Shown one piece after another: positions 34,401 to 45,149 of a DNA stretch of 64,000 nucleotides. A program made the translations under genes and the position numbers. The notes under the pieces were generated by a model, which was not told where the DNA came from, did not search any database, and worked only from the letters and a program-made list of their open reading frames with translations. Source of the DNA: Galaxea fascicularis (lineage: Eukaryota; Cnidaria; Anthozoa; Scleractinia; Euphylliidae); NCBI GenBank assembly GCA_948470475.1, contig OX419342.1, positions 27,706,354 to 27,770,353 of the forward strand. The letters run 5' to 3'. Position 1 is the first letter of the stretch, and every line of letters starts with the position of its first letter.

Positions 34401-37400
34401 TAGGGGAGGGGAAGGGTAATTTTGTACGCTGTGGCTATATGGCCGGTAACCGATCAAGGTGTTAAAAACACTAAATGGCCGGCAGTGCGAGATTTTTCTA
34501 AAAATTGTCGAATCAAAGAATCCTGGCTAAACCAAACCATCGTATGTCGATTAGGAAAAGAGGAGCGATCCTGAAAAACACTAAATGGCCGGCAGTGCGA
34601 GATTCAGTGTTCTAAAAATTGTCGAATCCAAGATATACCTGTCTAAACCAAACCATCGTATGTCGATTAGGAAAAGTCAAGCGATCCTGAAATGATTTTT
34701 AGATCTCAATTCCAGCGCTTGCTTTATGCTGGGCTTATTGGACGAACTCAGTGTATTTCGTGACACTGAATTTTTTTCAGGTCGACTGCCGGCCAAGGCG
34801 TTAAAAACACTAAATGACCGGCAGTCCGATAAAAATTGCAAGATCGAAGAATTCCAGTCAATTTAAACTGTCAAAGATCAGGCATCTATGCAACCGGTTT
34901 TGTAGGATTTATCCATCATTTCTGCAATTTTTATCGGACTGCCGGTCATTTAGTGTGTTTAACGCCTTGGCCGGCAGTCGACCTGAAAAAAATTCGAAGT
35001 GTCACGAAATACACTGAGTTCGTCCAATAAGCCCAGCATAAAGCAAGCGCTGGAATTGAGATCTAAAAATCATTTCAGGATCGCTTGACTTTTCCTAATC
35101 GACATACGATGGTTTGGTTTAGACAGGATTCTTTGACTCGACAATTTTTAGAAAACTGAATCTCGCACTGCCGGCCATTTGGTGTTTTTCAGGATCGCTC
35201 CTCTTTTCCTAATCGACATACGATGGTTTGGTTTAGCCAGGATTCTTTGATTCGACAATTTTTAGAAAAATCTCGCACTGCCGGCCATTTAGTGTTTTTA
35301 ACACCTTGATCGGTTACCGGCCATATAGCCACAGCGTACAAAATTACCCTTCCCCTCCCCTACAGTGCTTCAATGGGATTTTTGGCGGGATTGGTACGTT
35401 CTGATACAGTAAACAACCAACTTTCAGAGATCGAACATTACGTTATGGTGAACTAGCATATTTGCGTCATCAGCAATAGCAATGTTCATTGTTAAATACG
35501 GGTATTGATACGTGACATTTGATGTTGAATTATCAACTTGAAAGTTGAATTCTGAAGTTCAATTTTGGCGGGATTGGAGCGCCTTTGGTAACTCAACATT
35601 CGACTTGGAGATTCAAACGTCATCTTTCGCTGACAGCCCATGTGCCAAGACCATTGTTGATATGTAAACATGAATGTTGATGGCTAAAGTTGAATGTTGA
35701 ACCGTCACTTTGAAAGTTAATGTCAAAAGTTTCAATGTTTGTGATACAAAGTACAAAGTTGAAGAGTGAAATATGATGTTGAGGTTTGCCAAGTTAATGG
35801 TTAAGCTGTCAAGTTGAATGTTGTGATCAACTTTGATTTTTGGCGGGGATGGAACTCCATATTTCTGAAGGATGTAGATTACAAGTCAACTTTGTGCAAC
35901 GTTAATTATACATTCTAAAAGACATACCTTGGCCAACTAGAAAACATACAAAAGCAAATTGTAGCTCACCAAGAATTTCCTTCCTGTCTTTGATAAAAGA
36001 AAATTTAGGTATTACTTATAACTCATGATTATGAGAACCTGGTTAGAAAGACATCTACTATAAGTGACATTAACCAGCTTCAAATGCTGTGTTAAATAGT
36101 AAGTTACATCTAGAATATTACAACAACAACAACCATTTTAATTTGCTAGATATATAGAGTATATTACAGCAAAAAAAGGACATAAACTTACATAAGCAAA
36201 AAAAAACTACTCAGAAAAGAAAAAAAAACTAAAGCTGAGTGGTTACAAAAATTATTATGCTTTAAATGGATTCTAGATGTTTACTTAAGCCACTAGGTAT
36301 CAACATTGACATTTACAATAATAATTATTACTATTGTAAATGACAATGTCATCCAAAAAATACATATGAGTTTATAGTCACACGTATAGTCACAGACAAG
36401 TCATATTTATAGTCATACTTACAGCCATAGTCACAGTCATAGTTAAAGTCAAAATTATAATCTTGGTCATAGTTATAGTCTTAGTCAGTCAGTTTTAGTC
36501 ATGGTTAGAAGCTATTAGACATTCACAGTCATAGCCATAGTCATAATAATCATAACTACAGCTATGTTTGTCTCTGTCATAGTCTCAGTCACAGTCATAG
36601 CAGGGTTGTCAGAACATTTTGAAGTAGGCAGCTTTTACTAAACCAGGGCTAAAGAATCAGAGGAATGTCCCAGCAGAGAAGCCAGCAAGGAACATAAAGT
36701 TAGTGGTAATTTTTACTGGCTGATGGCTACTTTCAACAACTCTGGATAGTCATGGTTGTAGTCATAGTCAAAGTCACAACGACAGTGAGACTACCATTTT
36801 GTCTTCAAGCCTAACAAATGTTTAGGCTTCAAAGAGAGATGAAGGCAAAGTGACAAGTTTGTACAATTTTGTTTAATGTGCACGATGTTTGAAAGACCAT
36901 GATTTACCATCCTTAATCTTCATTAAAATTTATAATCAATACTTTAAGATAACAAGGCATCAAAAAGGGACAATAAACAAAGATCAGCCTGATCAATATT
37001 TTTTTATAGAGCTCACCTTTAATGCCATCCAACATGCAGTGGAGTACATGACTACCATCCATACTATATTTGCTTATTTCCACAGGGGATGCTCCCTTAG
37101 GGTATCTCAGTTTTGGAACCTCTGTGAATCTGATTACAGTCTCAGGATTCTGTTGAAACGACAAAACTGCTTCTTCTGATACTGAAGATGTTACTCTTGA
37201 ATTCTGAGGTTGTTGGGGTAGCTCAGTAACAGATGATATCTTTTTGCATAAAGGCTGAACTCTTTCCAATAAATCTTTAGCTATGTGACTGGTCAGTGAA
37301 ACCCATTTCTTGAAGTTTGCGTATGGATAAGGGCCAAGAAACCTATCCATCTCTTGAAGACCTAAATTCCAAAGTACAAGAAAAGGAACTTACTCAGGCT

Positions 37401-38705
37401 GCAGTAAAAAAACTGAATCATAAAAACCACAATGCCAATCACTGTTTTAGCCTTGTAATGGCTATTGTGAGCTTCCTTCACCTGTCCAAAGACTTGTGAG
37501 TCTTAATGAAAAAAAGTTTTGATGACCATATGAAGAACAACTTACACCATGTTTTCAGCACATGTCATAGTACGTCATCATCATAAAAAGACACATGTCT
37601 TGAACCAACAAACCCCCAAGTGGATGCAAGTTTCATACCTGTAGTTCTATCCACTTACAACTCCATTTATAATTTGCATTTTCCTGACATAAACTTGAAA
37701 ACTGGCAGAGAAAACGGGTATGCAACCAAATAGCATTGCAAGAGAAGACTTTTATTTTTCACTGTGGCTATACGTCCAGCAGCCGAGAAGGGTCTCAAAA
37801 AAAACTAAATGCCTGGCAGTCAGACACTTAATTATGATATGACTCCTGGGTTAAAACCATTTACGAGTCAGACATTTGTACAGATTTAAAGAAAATGGTT
37901 TGACCTAGCCTTTTGAAAGTGTCCTATGTTTGTTCAGATTTGCCTTGTGATAAGGAAAAGGACAGTGGCTTCGCAGCTGACTTGTTCGGTTTGCCTGAGC
38001 TAAGAACAAAATAGCCTCATTGCAACACTTACAATAGAAAAATTTTCGTAACATGATCTCTGCTACTCACGGGCACGGTTCTCACTCAGACTAAATGCTC
38101 AGCTGTCTGAAAATTCAAAACAAAACCACCAAACGCATTCCAAAATTAATGTCTTGGCGATTGAAAACAGGATCGTTAGTTCGCAACTGACTGGAATAAA
38201 GTTTGCCGAGCAACAATTTTTCACCACAATTTAGTGCAATTTTCTTTGCATCAAGCTCTCCACCATCTAAGCACCTGGAAGTACTGCCTACTCCAGTTTT
38301 AATAAGTCTCCAGTCGTAGAATGTATTTACATTAAATTATGAGTGACTGCATCACAAAACAGAAGAAAAAATCCTATCCCACCTACCTTGTCGGTATTTA
38401 TCCTTTTCTTCTTGATTTGTTGGTATCTCCACCACATCTTCAGAAACTGCATCCCATCTCAACACCAATATATCCTGTCGCTTGGGGTACAAGAACATAC
38501 CTGTTCTCGGAGCGGTTTGTCCTCCTTTATTGACCGCACTGTAATAAATAAAATGGAGTCCAGGAGGTATCATTTTGACACCTTTAAACCGAGGACCCAC
38601 GTTCCATGAGAAATAATCGATCCCGAACTCCGTGCCTTCAGGAACGTCCAAAACTATCAAGGTTGCTCCTTCAGCGTGTAGACGCTTCGCAACCTCAGGA
38701 TCCAT
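31426..38705 (-). CDS. AAR2: AAR2 splicing-factor homologue (U5 snRNP assembly)
   Basis: Six exons on the minus strand join in phase: 38705-38387, 37361-37017, 35987-35928, 33378-33280, 32350-32262 and 31575-31426, giving 353 residues against about 384 in human. Recognisable family segments are [40 protein letters not shown] and [12 protein letters not shown] in exon 1, and [20 protein letters not shown] in exon 2. They continue with [42 protein letters not shown] and finally [21 protein letters not shown]2 binds PRP8 during cytoplasmic U5 snRNP maturation and is exchanged for BRR2 in the nucleus. Introns 2 to 5 each carry a different large repeat. The donor of exon 4 (gttggt) is weak; the others are near consensus. 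Confidence 0.95.
31680..32010. repeat. (GATAAC/GATAAT)n satellite in AAR2 intron 5
   Basis: About 330 bp of 6-bp and 3-bp variants of gataacgataat with gatgat interruptions. It keeps reading frames open on both strands, giving artefactual Ile/Val, Leu/Ser or Asp/Asn stretches. The minus-strand frame runs into AAR2 exon 6, but the acceptor at 31576-31577 separates them. Confidence 0.95.
32413..32471. repeat. Short perfect hairpin in AAR2 intron 4
   Basis: Arms aacctcgttcccagaacc and ggttctgggaacgaggtt enclose a short loop containing ccccaagcca. It could be a remnant of a MITE; a related inverted pair occurs at 17034-17066. Confidence 0.85.
32745..33015. repeat. (AGTC)n-type tetranucleotide satellite in AAR2 intron 4
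   Basis: About 270 bp of cagtcagtgagtcagt-type repeats, with looser catcagtc/cagtcact copies from about 32600. Interruptions by tgag and ctca give an irregular 4/8/12-bp pattern. Confidence 0.95.
33902..35861. mobile_element. 1.96-kb foldback element with 939-bp arms in AAR2 intron 3
   Basis: Arms at 33902-34840 and 34923-35861 are inverse copies around 34881.5, with an 82-bp spacer. They differ by a few substitutions and small compensating indels near 34600-34790, so this is a diverged natural palindrome and not a fold-over artefact. Termini are tggagttcc and ggaactcca, flanked by ta on each side, consistent with a TA target site (Tc1/mariner-like or other TA-targeting elements). Each arm contains internal repeats: several copies of atcccgccaaaa, and three to four of aacactaaatggccggcag. 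There is no coding capacity. Transcribed within AAR2 pre-mRNA it would form a long double-stranded stem. Confidence 0.88.
36375..36780. repeat. (AGTCAT/AGTCAC)n degenerate repeat in AAR2 intron 2
   Basis: Imperfect 6-bp units reading tagtcatagtcacagtcat, interrupted between about 36600 and 36750 by unrelated sequence. There is no coding role. Confidence 0.8.
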
Positions 38706-39507
38706 TTCCGCCAGTTTAAAGTGCTTTATACGATTACTAGCTTGAAGAATTTTACCACGACGTTATGGCCGCCATATTTGTCGAGCAGTTAAACGGTGAT
38801 CTGTACACTAGTACCCAGTCTCAAACCAGAAACGCGGACTGCATCAAAGACCTCAGAGGGGCCGGGTACTCGATATACATTTTTTTTTTTGCCATTTAAG
38901 GTCATTCCCCAGAAATAGAAGTCGCAATAGATTTTAATTGAAAATTTGCTAGGTCGTTGTCAACGTCAAGAACATCAAAGAAATGCAATAAAAAGAGGGG
39001 GTCCCCATGTCCGTTTTCATGCTTTCAGGCTTTAGCTTATATAACACTTTAGTTAATTGTTAGCACAGTTTAAGTAGATAGCCGAAAGTGGTCTGAGACT
39101 CTAATAATTTACAAACACGGGAAAGAAGAAATGGAATATAGGTTTTATTTTATCAAAGCACATCACGGTCGAAGTATAACCTCTCAAAGGTGAAGCAAAA
39201 ATGAACTAATGAAAGATTAGTCGTGTTTTTTGCATGTATGCTCTACCATTTGAGGTTTCAATAGTGTCATCGGGAAGAGATCTTCTGCGAATAATGAAAA
39301 ACTGGAAAATAAAAGCTTCTTCAAATCTGGATATGTCATGGAGAATTTTCTTTCAATATGAGAAATAAAAAGCATAGGTCCCCATACTCGTTTGGCAGAA
39401 AATCACCATTTACCTATTTCTAGGAGACCAGTTCTTCAGAATACTTGCAGTGTTTTGAACATGCACGCGTTCGTGCGTACGCAGCTGACGCAAGAAATTA
39501 TGCGCAG

Positions 39508-41033
39508 CTGGTTTTCACTGGAGAGGCAAGCATAAGCGCAAACATAAGCACAAGCCCGAGTGAAAACAACAGTAACCGTAAGCATAAGCATAAGCAGAAG
39601 CATAAGAGGAACGAACCCACTTATTTGCCAAGTGTGGTTTTCACTACGGACGTAAGCACAAGCGCAAGCACAAGAAAGGGAAAACTTTTGATCTTTATGC
39701 TTGTGCTTGCGCTTGTGTTTATGCTTGCGTCGAGGTCGTTTTCACGATGAAATAATATGTACTTATCATATGGCCTCCTTAGACTCTTCATGAGCGCGTA
39801 AAAGATGAAGTTTTTACAAAAAAAATGTTCTGATTTTGTTCAGAAACATTTTGTGTCCGTGACAACTGTTTCCCAGTTTGCGCGCCCAAGAAACATCACT
39901 GAGCAACAATGTGTCCGCAACAATGTCTCCTCGTTTGCCACGGCCTTAAGCGTCAAAGCACAAGAAAAACGAAAAGTTCCGTTCTTCTTGTGCTTATGCT
40001 TATGCTTGTGTCTGGTGAAAACAGCATAAGACAAATAAGAGGAGTTTTTCTCTGAATTACATTGCTCATCCTTAAGCGTGGTTTTCACTAGCGACGCAAG
40101 CATAACCGCAAGCACAAGCGCAAACATAACAGCTCTTATCATATGACCCGTACGGCCCCGGGCGGGCTTTCATTCTGAAACTATTGAGAAAATCCCCGTA
40201 TGAGGTCCGTACGCATTAGCGCGAGCAGGGCCGGAAAAAGCCGTACGGCCCTGTTAGGAACACGTACAGCTCCGCGTGATACGATTTTAGAGGATTTCGT
40301 CGCGTCTAACCATGTAAGTTTATTTTACAACCAGAAAGCAAATACAAACAACATATTAGATCAATTTTATGTGCAAATTAGTCGCTTTTGTGTTCCGGAC
40401 ACAAAATTTGTGTCTGCAACAAATGTTGCGCGCGCTTGAAAACGGGGAAACATTTGTGTCGGCAACAATGTGTCCGCAACAATGTGTCCTCGTTTGCCAG
40501 GGCCTTTATGCTTAAGCATGTCGATCGCGTTGCTGATGAAAACAGCACAAGACAAATGAGTGGGTTCGTTCTTCCTATGTTTCTGCTTATGCTTATTCTT
40601 ATGTCGCTGCTGCTTTCATTTGCACTTTTCCTTATGCTTATGCTTATGCGCTAGTGAAAACCATCCTTTACCATTCCAGATTTTCTTTTTATGTTTGTGA
40701 TAGCGGTTCAATACCTACCAGTTGAGAAATACAATATTCTTAAAAAGCTTCCATGATTTGAGAGCAAGCCGCATTCACATCTGTTAGTTTGTAAGTGCCT
40801 TGTTTTGCCCTGAGCTTTGAGTCAGAGTGTAAAAGGAACTTATGCTCTACGTTTGCGTTAAGGCTGGTTTTCACAAGCGCACAAGCACAAGCATAAACAT
40901 CAGCACAAGGGCTGGCATAAAAACATAAGAACGAACCCACTTATTTGTCTTACGCTGTTTTCACCAGCAACGCACTCGACATAAGCACAAGCACAAGAAA
41001 AAATGGAACTGTTCGTTTTTCTTGTGCTTAAAG
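39508..41033. repeat. Cluster of CATAAG/CACAAG hexamer elements with GGTTTTCAC termini
   Basis: At least five blocks (about 39508-39755, 39990-40030, 40078-40132, 40535-40668 and 40862-41033) consist of cataag, cacaag and gcaagc hexamers in one orientation or the inverse. They are often bounded by ggttttcactagcg or its inverse cgctagtgaaaacc. Words such as gaacgaacccacttattt recur next to them. Between them a separate pair of related sequences (39880-39955 and 40430-40503, sharing caacaatgtgtccgcaacaa) is interspersed. The pattern suggests short inverted-repeat elements whose hexamer arms have expanded and been nested in each other. Confidence 0.7.
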
Positions 41034-41181
41034 CTCCCTGCTTGCGAAGTTATTTCGTTTCGGGCAACGTGAACACATGGAGGATAGAGACCGTTTGGAA
41101 GAGTACCCTTTTAGCAGCGTGATGAACTCTTCATTACGGACACCGTAGTGGTCTCGATTATTCTGTTTGACTTGAACCGAG

Positions 41182-41402
41182 TTACAGTTCAACGCGCCTT
41201 ACTGTGGCCACCCAACAAACATTTTTACAAGTTAGTCACTGATCAAGGTACGCGAATTTGATTGACAGACACGCCTCCGTAGAAAGTTTAAACACGCAAC
41301 AACCAAATGGAGGCATCTCTGTCAATCAAATTCGCGTAACCTGATTGGCTAACTTGTAAAAATGTTTGTTGGGTGGCCACGGTAAGTTGCGTCGCACTGT
41401 AA
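41182..41402. mobile_element. MITE family A, copy 2
   Basis: Closely similar to 11069-11290. Shared segments include tttttacaagttagtcactg, agaaagtttaaacacgcaac and gattggctaacttgtaaaaa. Inverted termini are ttacagttcaacgcgcctta and taagttgcgtcgcactgtaa. The two copies differ by small indels and substitutions, so this is a dispersed family. Confidence 0.8.
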
Positions 41403-43751
41403 ACTCAAGATCTGTCATATTGCATTGCGGGCTATGAAACAGATTGTGCGTCATGCACCATGGATCACAGGTGCAACCTTGATTGAAATAGGTGTATTAG
41501 TGTCTATTAATATACACAATTATACATCTTCATGGTCCCACGGAAATGCAGTGACATGTAAACAGATGTCTGAAAGTTATGCGACCAAAATTTAAAAAAA
41601 AATGACATTTATCCCCTTTTATCTGAAGCTGATAATAGCACATGTACATACACAGGGTAGGAGAATTAAAACACTTCTCGGGCACAATTCATGTAAACAT
41701 CTTTCAATTCTTCCTGGTGCCTATTTTTTACCAATTTATTATTATTTATTCATTTATTATTCATCCATAGAGCAAAACAAATATTTTATTATATATTTTT
41801 ATTGTGTATATAGTTATTAATTTTTATTCAGCTCTTCAAATTCCTTTTCCACCATCTGAGCTACAACACTCATAATAACACTAATATTGCGATAAATTAT
41901 ACAATATAAATACATTGACTTCAATGTTCTAGGTTAAAATTTGTACAAATTTTCAACATTTTTTAAATCACTTACTTAATCTTCAGGAGCCAGTCCTAGA
42001 GTACATTTTGTTGTATTTACAAATTATAATGAAACCACCTTGTTTAAAAGAAGTTTGCTCGGTGAATGTGTAAGCAATGTGATAAGAAAGCTTGTTGACC
42101 AGAGTGAAGTTTTAGCCTAAAAGAGCCAAGTAACTACACAAAAGAATGCCCAAGTTTTGCCTTGGGCACCTGACTTAACCTATGGTGAATAAATTCCTCT
42201 CCAACCGATAATGCTGGTTACTCAGATACAGACGTGTGTCTCAGGAGTGAATATAACATTCACATATATTGAAAGCCAGGCATCAGTTGTTCAAACAGTG
42301 GATAATTTTGTCCAGCACATAAGTCCTAACCCTGCACACAAAATGTGCTGCAAATATGGAAACTGATCATCTGGATAAAGTTATCCAATCTTTGGACAGC
42401 TAAGGCCTGACCTGTAGAATTGAAAGCAACCATAAACAACACCCTGCTCGGAATTTTTTTGTCTACAAATCTGCAATATGCAGTAAATCAAATGGGAAGG
42501 AAGTCTATCCTGTTTTTTAAGCCTTCACATCCTAACTACTCCATTGTGTGTTAAATAATAATGTGTTAATTAAGAGGCTATCTAATGTGCTGGATAGAGG
42601 ACCTAAACCCTCAGATGGAGGCCTTTTGTCAATATCTAATTTGGTTTAACATTCTCAAAATAAAACACCAGTATTTAGATCAACTGACTTGACATGTAGC
42701 AGACGTTTAAATATATTACCCACTCTGAGTACATCAAAATATTCTTATCATTCTGACATTTAAAACTATGGGAGTTTCAGAGGAAAATTACAGCTGGAGA
42801 GAAGATTACATCAACACACCACATGTTTTACTATACAGATCTTGCACTATTTTTACAGTTTCCCAACCAAAGCAAGTGTTTGTATAATATTGCAACAAAT
42901 ATTATGCAGACACCAACTTTGAAAATGCTAAAATCTTGGGCAAACATTGCTTGGGTCACTGAACAATACAGAAGAACATGTTGTGCTTGGGTACTTGTTG
43001 ACATCCATTGTTAAAAAAACGTACATCAGTGCAGAATTTGCATAAGCAAACACCAGATTGTTAAACACAGCATGGTACAGGAAAAATAGCAATCAAGGTG
43101 GCGTAGGAAAGCTTTTAAAAATACTGTAGTGATGTGTCCCAAAACATTTTGCCCAACATTTAATTTAAGAGTTATCCCTTGGATGACATTGATCAAAAAA
43201 TAATTATCATAAAAACAGACAACGTACCATACTTTTCTGTAATAATAGTATATTAGCAGTGTTAATCCAACTCCACGTCATAAAATGGACATTGTGGGTA
43301 TGAAGTTGGCTATAAGTAAGCTATTGAAATAAAGGACATAAATATCACAAAAATAATTATGATGTTAACAATTAACTGAGTGTTGTAACATTCTTGACTG
43401 TGTGTTTACCCTGAGAAGTTTTTAAAATAAACTTTCAAATTATAGAAGTTTGGAATGTGACTTGAGAATATTGTACACCAAGTTTCAAAGGAAATTATGT
43501 ATGCAGTCTCTAGAACCTTTTGACAGGTTTTCATCCAATAATGAAAATGTAAAAACAACAAGAATCAAAGAGCAAGTACATATCCAGTAAGATGAGTCAA
43601 CCTTTAATGTCAAACACTCAGTGTCATGTTAAAGATGTCAATTTTTTAAATTTCATTTGGAGAGATTTTAAGAATGATGAATGCATTTGTAACTTCTGTC
43701 AATTATATACAATGACAATCTGCAACAACAAGAAGATAAATTTTGCTACCT

Positions 43752-45149
43752 CTACACATGCAGTTTGTTGATCACTTTGCCAAGTGTGTTTTCAGGACTG
43801 GGTAACAGACTTTCCATTTTGATAAGAAGTCGCTCCACAGTGATAGTTTCACCACTGTTCCCAATGGCCACATGCTCAATTCGAGGACTACATAGTTTCA
43901 CCTCTCGGATGTGTTTGCATTTGTCCCTCAACTCCTGTACCAAGTCAGCATCTGTATCATCAATGAGCTTGAAATTAATCAAAGACACGGCCTCAATTAG
44001 GGGACACATCTTAATTAAATTAGGTACTAGGGGACTTTCTGAAAGAGCCTCCTTTCTAAGAGGTCCAAACTCCAAAATCCTCAACTTGGAGACAAACTTG
44101 AACATTTCAGCAATTACTGATGGGGGTACCCTAGGGGAGTGACTCACTCCCAGGTACCTCAGGGAGGGGGACTGTTGCAGTACGCCCTCCAAACATTCCG
44201 CAGAGAGAAGAAAGTTCCATCGTAAATCCAAAGTTTCCAAACATTTGTAAGCCAATGTTGGCCTCACTTCTTGGTAAATTCTCAAATGTAGGATATGCCT
44301 AAATCCACATTGGTTCATTTTGAAGTAGCGAATGTCGGGCAACCGGGAAATTACATTTGAAAGCCCGGTTGTTGTCACGAAATAACACCCTGTTAAATCG
44401 AGTTCCTTGACCATTGTTCTCTCCCAATTGACCACCATCAATGCCTCGTCTGTTATCTTGGTAAAGCGAATAAGAAGGGTAGACACGAATTTACAGTTGT
44501 TTAGAACTCGATAGAGGTGCTTGCCTCGATAATTCTTACATTCGTTCAAGCAAATCGATTCTAAATGCGGACAATTCATGGAGATCTTGAGAAGTGCGTC
44601 ATCGGTCAAAGTCTCACAATCTGTGCAATCCAAAATTCTCAAGTTCCTCATCTTTGCGAAAACATCGGGCACAAGACTCTCTGAAGAGTCCATTCCCAGT
44701 CCAACGTATCTCATTTGAGTAAAATGTCTCGGTAACCGCCTCATAAACTTGAAATTTCCCCACGAGTAGCGCAAATCCATTAACTCCAAACCCGTTGGGA
44801 AGTCACGTATGCCTTCGTGGCCCGTTTCGCTTTCAACTTCGGCTCCATAAAATACCAAACTACGCAGCTGATGACATCTTTTAGCGAGCTCTTTTGCCAC
44901 CTTTGCCGTAAGTGTACAGCCACCCAAATTAAGCGCTTTTGCCGAAGATAAACGCGTCCGGATCAACATCAACAAAGTCTCCTCATCGACCGCAGGCCAA
45001 AAATCATTCATGTCAACAACGAACCAAAGCGAGCGATCGTAAGCTACGCGTCTCCAGCGTCGACAAACTTGAGCCACGACGCCAAGTTCTCGTTTGGATA
45101 GGTACGTAAAGACTTCTAGGATGACAGAGTCGGGGATTTGTCTTTCCAT
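43752..45149 (-). CDS. F-box and leucine-rich-repeat protein, intronless
   Basis: A single uninterrupted frame of 465 residues. Residues about 4-45 form an F-box (IPDSVILEVFTYLSKRELGV then VCRRWRRVAYDRSLW), which would bind SKP1. The rest is a series of leucine-rich repeats of the cysteine-containing FBXL type, e.g. LRILDCTDCETLTDDALLKI, LESICLNECKNYRGKHL, VKELDLTGCYFVTTTGL and LETLDLRWNFLL. The protein should be the substrate-recognition subunit of an SCF ubiquitin ligase. The F-box start is reminiscent of FBXL12, but this protein is longer and I do not assign an orthologue. The start is the first Met, directly before the F-box. Lack of introns is unlike the neighbouring genes and could reflect retroposition or intron loss. 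Confidence 0.88.
   Translation of the reverse strand: MERQIPDSVILEVFTYLSKRELGVVAQVCRRWRRVAYDRSLWFVVDMNDFWPAVDEETLLMLIRTRLSSAKALNLGGCTLTAKVAKELAKRCHQLRSLVFYGAEVESETGHEGIRDFPTGLELMDLRYSWGNFKFMRRLPRHFTQMRYVGLGMDSSESLVPDVFAKMRNLRILDCTDCETLTDDALLKISMNCPHLESICLNECKNYRGKHLYRVLNNCKFVSTLLIRFTKITDEALMVVNWERTMVKELDLTGCYFVTTTGLSNVISRLPDIRYFKMNQCGFRHILHLRIYQEVRPTLAYKCLETLDLRWNFLLSAECLEGVLQQSPSLRYLGVSHSPRVPPSVIAEMFKFVSKLRILEFGPLRKEALSESPLVPNLIKMCPLIEAVSLINFKLIDDTDADLVQELRDKCKHIREVKLCSPRIEHVAIGNSGETITVERLLIKMESLLPSPENTLGKVINKLHV

Larger units (their letters stand above)
38706..43751. other. Intergenic region rich in short repeats
   Basis: About 5 kb between the AAR2 start and the 3' end of the F-box gene. 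It contains the AAR2 promoter side, the CATAAG-type repeat cluster (39508-41033), a MITE (41182-41402) and an AT-rich 41.6-43.7 kb stretch. That last part holds a weakly preserved relative of MITE family B near 42284-42420. No coding sequence is supported. Confidence 0.5.
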
